From positions 124,001 through 188,000 of the forward strand of contig NZ_JARLTC010000002.1 in NCBI RefSeq assembly GCF_029382225.1: a stretch of DNA of 64,000 bases, read 5' to 3'. The position numbers and the translations under genes were made by a program. This stretch comes from Spongiactinospora sp. TRM90649 (GTDB lineage: Bacteria > Actinomycetota > Actinomycetes > Streptosporangiales > Streptosporangiaceae). Shown here piece by piece: positions 1 to 8,935 of the stretch. Below the pieces are notes generated by a model. That model made no database searches. It was not told the DNA's origin and was given only the letters and a program-made list of their open reading frames with translations. Within the stretch, counting starts at the first letter, position 1, and every line of letters starts with the position of its first letter.

Positions 1-589
1 CCGTGCGGAGCGTCATGCCGCCGGTGTAGAGGACGGCACGCGCGCCCGCGTGCTGCGCGGCGTGCGCGTCGTCCAGGCTGTCCCCGATCACGAGGACCTG
101 CGCCGGGTCCACGCCCAGCGCCTGGATGTGGGCCACCATGTGCTCGGCCTTGTGCCCTCCGGCGGCCGAGCGCAGGCCGTCGATCCGCTCGAAGTGCCCA
201 TGCAGGCCGAACTCGGTGACCTTGGGCACCAGCCGTTCGTGCGCCCACATGGACAGCAGCGACTGCGAGCCGCCGCCCCGCTCCCACTCGCGCAGGCTGT
301 CGCGGCAGTCGGTGGTCAGGCCGCAGTCGAGCATCAGCCGGTGGTAGTGCTCGTGGAAGCCCTCGTCGAGGACCTGCCACTCCCCCTCGTTCAGCGGACG
401 GCCGAGCATCCGCTCGTAGGCGATCCAGATGGGACGCGTGTAGACCTGCCGGAAGCCGTCGGGGGTGATGGGAGGAAGCCCGTAGGGACGGAACAGTTCG
501 TTGGTCGCTCCCACCACCGCGTCGATGTCGTGGAAGAGCGTTCCGTTCCAGTCCCAGACAATGTGTTTGGTGACGTTGTCGTGCTTCAT
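1..589 (-). CDS. HAD-family hydrolase (3' part cut by window edge)
   Basis: Haloacid-dehalogenase superfamily hydrolase, probably a phosphatase acting on a small phosphorylated metabolite (family inference). The protein opens with a short tail followed by motif I DWNGT at residues 13-17. D13 is the nucleophile; the usual second Asp is Asn, as in a known HAD subset. Motif IV is visible near the truncated end as VLVIGDSLDD. The C-terminus lies beyond base 1, so the length is unknown (about 196 residues are visible). The ATG at 587-589 is preceded by no GGAGG-like site, and a 10-bp palindrome (ATATCGATAT, 588-597) sits on the start, so translation may be leaderless. The substrate cannot be told from sequence. 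Confidence 0.8.
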   Translation of the reverse strand, partial: MKHDNVTKHIVWDWNGTLFHDIDAVVGATNELFRPYGLPPITPDGFRQVYTRPIWIAYERMLGRPLNEGEWQVLDEGFHEHYHRLMLDCGLTTDCRDSLREWERGGGSQSLLSMWAHERLVPKVTEFGLHGHFERIDGLRSAAGGHKAEHMVAHIQALGVDPAQVLVIGDSLDDAHAAQHAGARAVLYTGGMTLRT

Positions 590-627
590 ATCGATATAGA
601 GCCTAACCAACGCGAACGACATTCCAG

Positions 628-1134
628 TTAACCGAGGATGTCGTCGATCTCCTGGGTGGCGTACCAGAGCAGTTCGTGCGCCTCCGCGCCGTCCACCGTG
701 AACCGCGCGTCGTCGTCGCCCCGGTCGGCCGAGGGCAGCGCCGCGATCGCCGCGTCGACGTCGGGCACGGCCGACAGATCGTCCACGTGGACCGAGGCCA
801 TGGCGGCGAGCGGGATCTCCTCGGCCAGGCGCACCCGGCCCCGGTCTTCGAGGTCGGCGCCCATCCGCACGTCGGCGTCGGCGACCTCGGCGGAGATGAC
901 CACGCGCCGGGCGGCGACGGCCACGCCGTCGGCCCGGTCGGCGACGAGCATCCGCAGCGACGCGCGCGCCGCCTCGGTCAGCGCGACGTATTCGAGTTCC
1001 TCGGTGTCGCCGGAGACGTACCACTCCACGAGCGACGGCGTCACGGCGTAGCCGGTCAGCGGGGCGGGGCCGAGACGGCCCGCGGCGGCGACGCGAGCCA
1101 GCGCGGGCAGCGTGCACGGCAGATAGACGCGCAT
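628..1134 (-). CDS. DUF6912-like conserved actinobacterial protein
   Basis: A 168-residue soluble protein starting MRVYLPCTLPAL, resembling the actinobacterial DUF6912 group, whose function is unknown. No signal peptide or membrane segment is seen. The middle is rich in Ala/Val/Asp, with an acidic stretch (residues about 85-150) and a conserved-looking end (ELLWYATQEIDDILG). The ATG at 1132-1134 has a GAGGA site about 5 nt upstream. It is transcribed in the same direction as the HAD genes on both sides, possibly as a loose cluster. The family assignment is from memory of the N-terminal pattern and should be treated as moderate. Confidence 0.65.
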   Translation of the reverse strand: MRVYLPCTLPALARVAAAGRLGPAPLTGYAVTPSLVEWYVSGDTEELEYVALTEAARASLRMLVADRADGVAVAARRVVISAEVADADVRMGADLEDRGRVRLAEEIPLAAMASVHVDDLSAVPDVDAAIAALPSADRGDDDARFTVDGAEAHELLWYATQEIDDILG

Positions 1135-1178
1135 GTGTTCCTCGGAGCGGTGTTACCGGATGGGGCGGTGTCGAAGGC

Positions 1179-1196
1179 CGGCGCCCGAAGGCGCCG
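1179..1196. terminator. Short GC hairpin after the HAD gene
   Basis: CGGCGCC and GGCGCCG form a 7-bp stem around a CGAA loop, downstream of the HAD gene that ends at 1281 and upstream of the DUF6912-like start. No T-run follows, so termination is only a guess. Confidence 0.3.
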
Positions 1197-1280
1197 ATCA
1201 TCCAAAGAGTGTGCCAGCACCGGCGGCGCGGCGCGCGGACAACCGCGCAGACGCGCCGCCCCGGGCACATCGGGGGCAGG

Positions 1281-1946
1281 TCAGGGGGTGCGCAGCGGCA
1301 CCCCGAGCAGGCCCTCCAGTCGGACGATGGTGTCGCCGGGGTCTTGGTGGTGGATGCCGGTGATGCCGAGCACCTTGGCGGCCTCCACGTTGGCCTCCAC
1401 GTCGTCCACGAACACGCACTCCTCGGCGGACACGCCGAGACGGCCGAGCGCGTGCTCGAAGATGCGCGGCTCCGGCTTGCGCATCCCGACCTCGCCGGAG
1501 ATGACGATGTCGTCGAACGCCTCGTCCCAGCCCTCGCGCGGGTAGTCGTTGCCCCATGAGTTGGACAGCAGGCAGGTGCGCAGGCCGTTCGCGCGGGCGG
1601 CGGCGAGCATCGCGTACATCGACTCGATCCGCTCGAAGCCCAGGAACATCCGGGCGATCAGGCCCTCGGCGACCGGCGGCACGCCGTCGACGGTGACCAG
1701 CCGGGCCGCCAGCGCGCGCTCGAAGTCGCCGGTGGCCAACTCGCCGCGCTCCAGGGCGTGCACGATGTTGTTCACGGCCGGGTCGTCCGTGGCGCGCTCG
1801 CCGTCGTAGGCGTGCCTGACCAGCCCGCGCATCACGTCGCCGTAGTGCGAGGCGTCGATCCGGTCGGCCGCGATCCAGCCGCCGATGGCCTCGGCCAGGC
1901 CCGTGGTGAGCACCCCGCCCCAGTCGATCAGCACACCCTTGAACAT
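1281..1946 (-). CDS. HAD-IA family hydrolase
   Basis: A 221-residue cytoplasmic HAD phosphatase-like protein starting MFKGVLIDWGG. Motif I is DWGGV (D8 nucleophile), motif II LLSNS, the motif III Lys lies in GMRKPEPRIFE and motif IV is CVFVDDVEANVEAA. This is the DxGGV type related to the phosphatase domain of epoxide-hydrolase-like proteins, where the second motif I Asp is Gly. I chose the ATG at 1944-1946 because GGAGG lies 4 nt upstream; an upstream in-frame start at 1997 would add 17 Gly/Arg-rich residues with no RBS. The substrate is unknown. Confidence 0.85.
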   Translation of the reverse strand: MFKGVLIDWGGVLTTGLAEAIGGWIAADRIDASHYGDVMRGLVRHAYDGERATDDPAVNNIVHALERGELATGDFERALAARLVTVDGVPPVAEGLIARMFLGFERIESMYAMLAAARANGLRTCLLSNSWGNDYPREGWDEAFDDIVISGEVGMRKPEPRIFEHALGRLGVSAEECVFVDDVEANVEAAKVLGITGIHHQDPGDTIVRLEGLLGVPLRTP

Positions 1947-2027
1947 CGCGCCTCCATTCCCCCCGCCACTGCACGCTCGTCCCAAAAGGGTACGCAATCC
2001 ACAGCAAGCCGCAGGTTGCGAAACGTT

Positions 2028-3401
2028 TCAGTCAGAGGAACGTTCGACTATACGGCGGGCCACCTTGCGGTGCGCCGCCGAGTCGACCACCCGTTCGGCC
2101 TTGGCCGCGTCGGCCACCGGAGCGCGTTCCAGGAAGCCGCGGGCCGACTTGAGGGTCAGCAGGCGGCGGACCGACTCGTCGAGCCGCCGCTCCGGAATGC
2201 GGCCGGACTTGACGGCCTTGAGGACCGCGGCGTGCGCGCGGGGCAGGTCGGGCGGCATGAGCAGCAGGTCGGCCCCGGCCAGGATCGCCCGGACCGCCAC
2301 CTCGCCGTCGCCGTACTTCTTGCGGACCCCCGCCATGTCGAGCGCGTCGGTGGAGATGACGCCCTTGAAGCCGAGCTTGTCGCGGAGCAGGCCGGTGAGG
2401 ATGGGCTTGGACAGCGTGGACGGGTCGCCCGAGGGGTCGAGCTTCGGCATCACCACGTGGGCGCTCATCACGGCGTCCACTCCCGCGTCGATGGCCGCCT
2501 TGAACGGCGGGGCGTCGAGCCGCCGCCACTGCGCCGGGGAGTGCTTGATCACAGGCAGCCCGGTGTGGCTGTCCACGTTCGTGTCGCCGTGACCGGGGAA
2601 GTGCTTGGCCGTCGAGGCCACCCCCGCCTTGTGGAAGCCCTTGACCGCCGCCGCCACCATGCCGGCGACCTTCTGCGGGTCGGACCCGTAGGCGCGCGGC
2701 CCGATGACCGGGTTGCGCGGATTGATGTTGACGTCGGCCACCGGGGCGAAGTCGAGGTTGATGCCGAGTGCGCGCAGTTCGGTGCCGGTGACCTCGGCCG
2801 CCTGCCTGGCCAGGGCGGGATCGCCGGTGCGGCCGATCACCGAGGCTGCCGGGATCTTGGTGACCAGCGGCGCGAGCCGGGACACCGGGCCGTTCTCCTG
2901 GTCGGCGGCGACGACCAGCGGGACGGCGGGCGACGACCGCTGCAGGCCGTTGGTCAGCGCCACGATCTGCCCGACGCTCTTCACGTTTCCCGCCCAAGGG
3001 AAGAGGATCACACCGCCCGGCCGGTACTTCTTGATCACCTTGGCGGGCGTGGGCGTGCCGTACCTGCTCTGGTTCTCCGGCGAGGAGGCGTCGGCCCCCG
3101 CGCCCCACAGCACGGGCACGAAGAGCTGCCCGACCTTGTCGGGCAGGCTCATCCCGGCCAGGGTGCGCTCGACCGGGGAACTGGCCGGCGTGGGCGAGGC
3201 GGCGCCGGTCGCACTCGCCCCCACGGGCTCGGCCGGCGGCGCGCCGGTGGTCGTCGCGGTCGTCGCGGTCGTCGCGGTCGTCGCCGAAGCCGAGGCCGGG
3301 GACACCCCGCCCGCCTGCCCCGAGGTGCCGCAACCCGTCGCGCCACCTGCGAAAAGGGCTGCCACACCCAGCAGGCTCGCCGTACGCATCAACCTGACCA
3401 T
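2028..3401 (-). CDS. GH3 beta-N-acetylhexosaminidase lipoprotein (NagZ-type)
   Basis: Secreted, lipid-anchored glycoside hydrolase family 3 enzyme that should release terminal beta-GlcNAc from muropeptides or chitin oligomers. The N-terminus MVRLMRTASLLGVAALFAGG runs into a lipobox ending ATGC. A Ser/Thr/Ala-rich linker (about 50 residues) precedes a single GH3 N-terminal TIM barrel carrying the NagZ signature KHFPGHGDTNVDSHTG and the nucleophile segment STDALDM. There is no GH3 C-terminal domain, as in NagZ. The start is set at the ATG of 3399-3401, which gives a clean signal peptide; a GTG at 3434 would add 11 residues. It lies next to the GlcNAc-type PTS cluster, which fits amino-sugar recycling. 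Confidence 0.88.
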   Translation of the reverse strand: MVRLMRTASLLGVAALFAGGATGCGTSGQAGGVSPASASATTATTATTATTTGAPPAEPVGASATGAASPTPASSPVERTLAGMSLPDKVGQLFVPVLWGAGADASSPENQSRYGTPTPAKVIKKYRPGGVILFPWAGNVKSVGQIVALTNGLQRSSPAVPLVVAADQENGPVSRLAPLVTKIPAASVIGRTGDPALARQAAEVTGTELRALGINLDFAPVADVNINPRNPVIGPRAYGSDPQKVAGMVAAAVKGFHKAGVASTAKHFPGHGDTNVDSHTGLPVIKHSPAQWRRLDAPPFKAAIDAGVDAVMSAHVVMPKLDPSGDPSTLSKPILTGLLRDKLGFKGVISTDALDMAGVRKKYGDGEVAVRAILAGADLLLMPPDLPRAHAAVLKAVKSGRIPERRLDESVRRLLTLKSARGFLERAPVADAAKAERVVDSAAHRKVARRIVERSSD

Positions 3402-3457
3402 GCGACCCACGCTATCCGGTGGGCGGCCCTTCACAAGCTGACGCGCATGGAGACGGC

Positions 3458-3483
3458 GCCGTCAGAGGGCCGTCAGAGGGCCG

Positions 3484-3490
<7 letters not shown>
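3458..3490. repeat. Three tandem copies of an 11-bp repeat at the ptsI stop
   Basis: The unit GCCGTCAGAGG occurs three times without interruption and overlaps the end of ptsI. Each copy carries TCA, i.e. TGA on the ptsI strand, at 3484-3486, 3473-3475 and 3462-3464. Because the period is 11, the three TGAs fall in three different frames. Confidence 0.9.
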
Positions 3491-5181
<1,691 letters not shown>

Positions 5182-5186
5182 GACGC

Positions 5187-5444
5187 TCAGGGCGCCCCGG
5201 CGATGGCGGCCAGGGTGTCGAGCACCTCGTCCGCCCCCTCGCCGTCGGCCTGGATCACGATGGTCTCGCCCTGGCGCACGTCGAGGGCGAGGACCGACAG
5301 GATGCTCTTGGCGTTCACCGGCGGCCCGCCCAGCTTGCCCACGGTGACGTCCACGCTCGCCTTGGCGGCCGTCTGCACGAACGTCGCGGCGGGACGGGCG
5401 TGCAGCCCGACCTCGGCCACGACGGCGACCCTGCGCTCTGCCAC
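5187..5444 (-). CDS. ptsH: PTS phosphocarrier protein HPr
   Basis: An 85-residue HPr that relays phosphate from enzyme I to EIIA. With the GTG start at 5442-5444 the active histidine falls at the canonical position 15 (GLHARPA), and GGAGGAAAT lies just upstream, so this start is well supported. An overlapping ATG two bases earlier is out of frame. S47 in NAKSILSVLALD aligns with the regulatory-serine region of Gram-positive HPr; no HPr kinase is seen here, and actinobacterial HPr is generally not known for that control. It sits between the HAD phosphatase gene and ptsI. Confidence 0.96.
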   Translation of the reverse strand: MAERRVAVVAEVGLHARPAATFVQTAAKASVDVTVGKLGGPPVNAKSILSVLALDVRQGETIVIQADGEGADEVLDTLAAIAGAP

Positions 5445-5464
5445 ATTTCCTCCAGATCGGTGTG

Positions 5465-6115
5465 TTATCGCGGGCCGTCCCCGGACGGGCCGGGGGGCCA
5501 TTCGACGGTGGTGAAGTCGGCGACCACCAGGTCGGCGCCGGTCAGCTCCACGTGCGGGTGAGTGGTCGCCACCCCCACGCAGGTCATGCCCGCCGCCTTG
5601 GCGGCGGCGATCCCGGCCACCGAGTCCTCGAAGACGACGCATCGCCCGGGCAACGTGGACAGCAGCGCGGCTCCCATCAGGAAGCCGGACGGATCGGGCT
5701 TGCCGATCTCGACGTCCTCGGCCGTCACCAGGGTCTGGACGTAGTCGCGCACCCCGACCTCGCGCAGCCGGCCCTCCGCCCACCGGCGGCCGGCCGAGGT
5801 GACCACGGCGATCGGCGAACCGTGCTCGACGACGCGCCGGACCAGTTCCACCGCCCCGGGCACCGGCACGATGGCGGGCAGCCCGGGATGCTCCTCGTAG
5901 GTGAACACCTCGGCGATCAGGTCGGGCACGCTCCGGCCGGGGAAGAGGCCGAGCATCTCCGACAGCACGTCCTTGCCGCGCCTGCCCATGAACCGGCGCA
6001 GCAGCGCGTCGTCGTACGGCACGTCGTTGTTGACGAAGAGCCGTTCCCAGATCGCGACGTTGCGCGGCTCGGTGTTGATCAGAGTTCCGTCGAGATCGAA
6101 GATCGCGGCCTTCAT
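5465..6115 (-). CDS. HAD-IA phosphatase (beta-phosphoglucomutase-like)
   Basis: A 216-residue HAD hydrolase starting MKAAIFDLDGTLINTEP, with full motif I DLDGT, motif II VTSAG, the motif III Lys in EIGKPDPSGF and motif IV VVFEDSVAGIAAAKAAG. This arrangement is that of sugar-phosphate phosphatases and beta-phosphoglucomutases. AGGAAAG lies about 5 nt before the ATG (6113-6115). It stands inside the PTS gene run between EIIA and HPr, so a sugar phosphate derived from PTS import is the likely substrate (inference). It could equally be a housekeeping detoxifying phosphatase. Confidence 0.88.
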   Translation of the reverse strand: MKAAIFDLDGTLINTEPRNVAIWERLFVNNDVPYDDALLRRFMGRRGKDVLSEMLGLFPGRSVPDLIAEVFTYEEHPGLPAIVPVPGAVELVRRVVEHGSPIAVVTSAGRRWAEGRLREVGVRDYVQTLVTAEDVEIGKPDPSGFLMGAALLSTLPGRCVVFEDSVAGIAAAKAAGMTCVGVATTHPHVELTGADLVVADFTTVEWPPGPSGDGPR

Positions 6116-6149
6116 GCTCGCTTTCCTGGTCGAATCAGGCACAGGGGAG

Positions 6150-6599
6150 TCAAACCCATTCGAACAGGGCGTCTCCCGCCTCGATCCTGCCATGAGCCCT
6201 CGGGACGACCGCCTCCGAGGGGGCGTCGAGGGCCACCACCGGGCAGACCGGCGAGCGCCCGCTCGCCTCGACCGCCGCGGGGTTCCAGGCCACGACCGGC
6301 TCCCCCGCCCCGATCCGCAGCCCCTCGGTGGCGAGCACCCGGAAGCCCTCCCCTTTGAGCTGGACGGTGTCGATGCCGAGATGGACGAGCACGCCCCGGC
6401 CGTCGTCACCGACGATCACGAAGGCGTGCGGGTGTAATTTCATGATCTTGCCGCTGATCGGCGCGACGGACACGACAGGCTCGCGGGGCGGATCGATCGC
6501 CAGGCCCGGACCGACCATCCCCGCCGAGAAGACGGGGTCGGGGACGGCCGAGAGCGGGGCGGCCATGCCCCCCACCGGCGCACGAACGGTGGTGCTCAT
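6150..6599 (-). CDS. crr: PTS glucose-type EIIA component
   Basis: A 149-residue cytosolic EIIA of the glucose/GlcNAc family, taking phosphate from HPr and passing it to EIIB. The phosphorylated histidine is H73 in VLVHLGIDTVQL, and the supporting histidine is H58 in KLHPHAF. About 35 residues rich in Pro/Ala/Val precede the domain. It is encoded separately from EIIB and EIIC, as in Streptomyces. It lies between the EIIB gene and the HAD gene on the same strand. Confidence 0.95.
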   Translation of the reverse strand: MSTTVRAPVGGMAAPLSAVPDPVFSAGMVGPGLAIDPPREPVVSVAPISGKIMKLHPHAFVIVGDDGRGVLVHLGIDTVQLKGEGFRVLATEGLRIGAGEPVVAWNPAAVEASGRSPVCPVVALDAPSEAVVPRAHGRIEAGDALFEWV

Positions 6600-6638
6600 G
6601 GCAGCCCCTCAGCCCTTCGTCAGCCGAGCCTGGGAGGG

Positions 6639-6887
6639 TCACCCGGCGATGCCCTCGATGAGTTCCTCGATGTCGCTGGCGATCGTGTCCGCCTCCGGCC
6701 CGACGACCACCTGGACGATGTTGCCCGCCGCCATGACGCCATGGGCCCCGGCCGCGCGCAGCACCGCCTGGTTCACCTTCGTCGCGTCGTGGACCTCCGT
6801 GCGCAATCGGGTGATGCACGGCTCGATCTCGATGATGTTCTCAGCACCACCCAGACCAGCGATGATCGCCCCGGCGTCTGCCGCCAT
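6639..6887 (-). CDS. PTS GlcNAc/glucose-type EIIB component
   Basis: An 82-residue stand-alone EIIB of the glucose/GlcNAc superfamily. The phosphorylated cysteine is C24 in EPCITRLR, the diagnostic motif, followed by GVMAAGNIVQVVVGP. It receives phosphate from EIIA and hands it to the sugar bound by EIIC (the membrane subunit encoded at 8936-10291 on the other strand). In Streptomyces the equivalent split EIIB for GlcNAc is called NagF; I leave the symbol blank because sugar specificity cannot be proven from sequence. Confidence 0.93.
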   Translation of the reverse strand: MAADAGAIIAGLGGAENIIEIEPCITRLRTEVHDATKVNQAVLRAAGAHGVMAAGNIVQVVVGPEADTIASDIEELIEGIAG

Positions 6888-6960
6888 GACAGCCCTCCTC
6901 AGTGTCCGTGACCAGGCTAAACGAAGCCACCCGGCAGAGCCGTGAGCACGGCGGGGTCAC

Positions 6961-7995
6961 TTAGTCGGTCTGTGTGACCTTGTTGAGGCCGCGCGGTGCG
7001 TCCGGGTCGATCCCCAGCCTGCGGGCAAGTGCCTCGGTGAGCAACTGGCCGGGCACGATCAGTCCGAGGGGGGACACCCACTCCGGCAGATCCGGGCCGT
7101 TCAGCGCCGCCGTCGCGGCGGTGGCCAGGCCGGTGCCACCGCCGACGCCGTAGGCCGCCGCGCCCGCGCCGGTCACCCGCTCGGCCAGCGCGATCGTGCC
7201 GGGCAGGGTCGGGCCCTCGCCCGCCGCGATCAGGATGGCGGGGGTGTCCTCGTCCACCACGGCGATCGGGCCGTGCAGCAGGTCGGCGTAGGAAAGGCCC
7301 ATGGCGTGCAGATAACAGGCCTCCTTCAGCTTCAGCGCGGTCTCAAGCGCGGTGGAGAACGCCAGGCCGCGGCCGGAGACGACCACGCCGGGCTTGCCGG
7401 CCAGGCCCTCGACGACGGCTTCGAGGTCGCCCGGGTCCTCGATCAGCTTCTCCACGGCGTCCGGCACCCGGTCGAGGTCACTGGGGTTCACGTCGGCGCC
7501 GAGCCCCAGCGCCAGCACGGCCAGGGCGGCGAGCTGCGTGGTGTAGGTCTTGGTGGCGGGGACCGCCTTCTCCTCGCCCGCCTCGGTGCACAGCGCGAGG
7601 TCGGCGCCCTGGGCCAGGGGGCTCGACGGGCCGCCGTTGGTGATCGCGACCGTCTTGGCCCCGCAGGCGCGCGCCCAGGCCTGGGTCTCGACGATCTCCT
7701 CGGTCCTGCCGGACTGGGACAGCGCGACGGCGAGCACGCCCTCCAGGTCCACCTTGCTCTTGTAGGTGGTGGCGATGCTCGGCGCGGCCAGCGTGGCCAG
7801 CCGTCCGGTGCGGGCCTCGGTCAGGTAGCGCCCGTAGACGGCCGCGTTGTCGGAGGTGCCGCGCGCGATGAAGAGCAGTTGCCTGGTCTCCCTCGCCAGC
7901 GCCGCCACCTCGGCGATCCGCGGCAGAAGCGAGTCGAGCGTGGCTCGCAGCGCCGCGGGCTGCTCACCGATCTCCCTGCGCATCAAGGTCGTCAT
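6961..7995 (-). CDS. Double-SIS-domain sugar-phosphate isomerase/deaminase
   Basis: A 344-residue cytosolic protein with two sugar-isomerase (SIS) domains, related to the isomerase half of GlmS and to NagB-II/AgaS deaminases. The first SIS carries FIARGTSDNAAVYGRYL and ALSQSGRTEEIVE; the second carries VVSGRGLAFSTALETALKLKE. There is no glutaminase domain, so it probably deaminates GlcN-6-P rather than making it (inference). It is the first gene of the minus-strand PTS run, next to EIIB, and so should process the sugar phosphate the PTS delivers. Start ATG 7993-7995 has GGCGGAAG directly before it; an ATG four codons in is an alternative. Confidence 0.9.
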   Translation of the reverse strand: MTTLMRREIGEQPAALRATLDSLLPRIAEVAALARETRQLLFIARGTSDNAAVYGRYLTEARTGRLATLAAPSIATTYKSKVDLEGVLAVALSQSGRTEEIVETQAWARACGAKTVAITNGGPSSPLAQGADLALCTEAGEEKAVPATKTYTTQLAALAVLALGLGADVNPSDLDRVPDAVEKLIEDPGDLEAVVEGLAGKPGVVVSGRGLAFSTALETALKLKEACYLHAMGLSYADLLHGPIAVVDEDTPAILIAAGEGPTLPGTIALAERVTGAGAAAYGVGGGTGLATAATAALNGPDLPEWVSPLGLIVPGQLLTEALARRLGIDPDAPRGLNKVTQTD

Positions 7996-8072
7996 CTTCC
8001 GCCCTGTCCCCTTCAGCCTCGCTGAATCCGTGGCGAGATCGGCCTGTTATCGATCCGTCGCCGGGTCACACG

Positions 8073-8102
8073 TTGACACCCATTTCCGACGTGTGGTCTA
8101 GT
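8073..8102 (+). promoter_or_regulatory. Promoter of the dasR-EIIC operon
   Basis: A consensus -35 TTGACA (8073-8078) and a -10-like TCTAGT (8097-8102) are separated by 18 nt. The -10 lies inside the palindromic operator, so a repressor bound there would block transcription directly. Confidence 0.6.
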
Positions 8103-8115
8103 CCGGACTAGACCA
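8094..8115. promoter_or_regulatory. 22-bp perfect palindrome, DasR-type (dre-like) operator
   Basis: The half TGGTCTAGTCC is followed immediately by its exact reverse complement. The published DasR site in Streptomyces is a 16-bp element centred on TGGTCTAGACCA. Here two such elements overlap, offset by 10 bp: TGGTCTAGTCCG and CGGACTAGACCA each match 10 of 12 positions. It lies between the divergent SIS-EIIB-EIIA-HAD-HPr-EI run and the dasR-EIIC run, so one site could control both. The palindrome is seen directly; DasR binding is inference. Confidence 0.8.
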
Positions 8116-8161
8116 GTACGAACCATAACTCATGCTCCCTCGCAGATCGAGGGGAGGGATC

Positions 8162-8902
8162 GTGGCAGAGATCGACCCGGACAGTCCGGTGCCGAAGTAC
8201 TTTCAGCTCCGCGAGATCCTCCTCGACCTGATCGAGAACAACGAGCTGCCGATCGGCGCCGCCATCCCCTCCGAGCGGGAGCTGTGCCAGCGGTTCGGAC
8301 TGTCACGCATGACGGTACGGCAGGCCGTCGACCACCTCGTCTCCGAGGGGCGGTTGCACCGGGTCGCGGGCAAGGGCACCTTCGTGGCCCGGCCGAAGAT
8401 CGAGATGGCGATCCGTCTCACGTCCTTCAGTGACGACATGCGCGCCCGCGGCCTGGAGCCCGGGTCCCGCGACCTCGACCGGCGGATCGTGCGGGCCAGC
8501 GCCCATCTGGCCCGCGAACTGGGCATCCAGCCGGGTGACGAGGTTCACTTCATCGAACGGCTGCGCACGGCCGACGGCGAGCCGCTGAGCATCGACCGGT
8601 CGCACATCCCGGTCTCGCTCGCGCCCGACCTCTCCGCCCACGACCTCGCCAACCGCTCGCTCTACAGCCTGCTGGAATCCCGCTACGGGCTCATCCTGGA
8701 CGGCGGCGAGCTGACCATCGACGGGGGCATCGCCGATCCGGGCGACGCCGACCTGCTCAAGCTTCCGAGGGGCGGCGCCGTGCTGTTGCTCCAGCGCCGC
8801 TCCTTCGCCGGCGGCGTCTGCGCCGAACTCGGGGTCTCCACCTACCGCGCCGACCGCTACCAGCTCCGCACCGTGCTCGAAATCCCGCAACGGCGCGGCT
8901 GA
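8162..8902 (+). CDS. dasR: GntR/HutC-family regulator, DasR-like
   Basis: A 246-residue DNA-binding repressor. The N-terminal winged helix (about residues 5-75) contains IPSERELCQRFGLSRMTVRQAVDHL; the C-terminal UTRA effector domain (about 90-240) is of the HutC/DasR/YvoA kind, which bind phosphorylated amino sugars such as GlcN-6-P. I chose GTG 8162-8164 because GGGGAGG lies 5 nt upstream; an ATG at 8132 would add ten residues. It has its own operator in front and EIIC 33 nt behind. Together with the adjacent PTS genes this supports orthology to Streptomyces DasR. Confidence 0.88.
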   Translation: MAEIDPDSPVPKYFQLREILLDLIENNELPIGAAIPSERELCQRFGLSRMTVRQAVDHLVSEGRLHRVAGKGTFVARPKIEMAIRLTSFSDDMRARGLEPGSRDLDRRIVRASAHLARELGIQPGDEVHFIERLRTADGEPLSIDRSHIPVSLAPDLSAHDLANRSLYSLLESRYGLILDGGELTIDGGIADPGDADLLKLPRGGAVLLLQRRSFAGGVCAELGVSTYRADRYQLRTVLEIPQRRG

Positions 8903-8935
8903 CTCCTCCCCCATCCTTCCCCAGGAGGAATCCCG

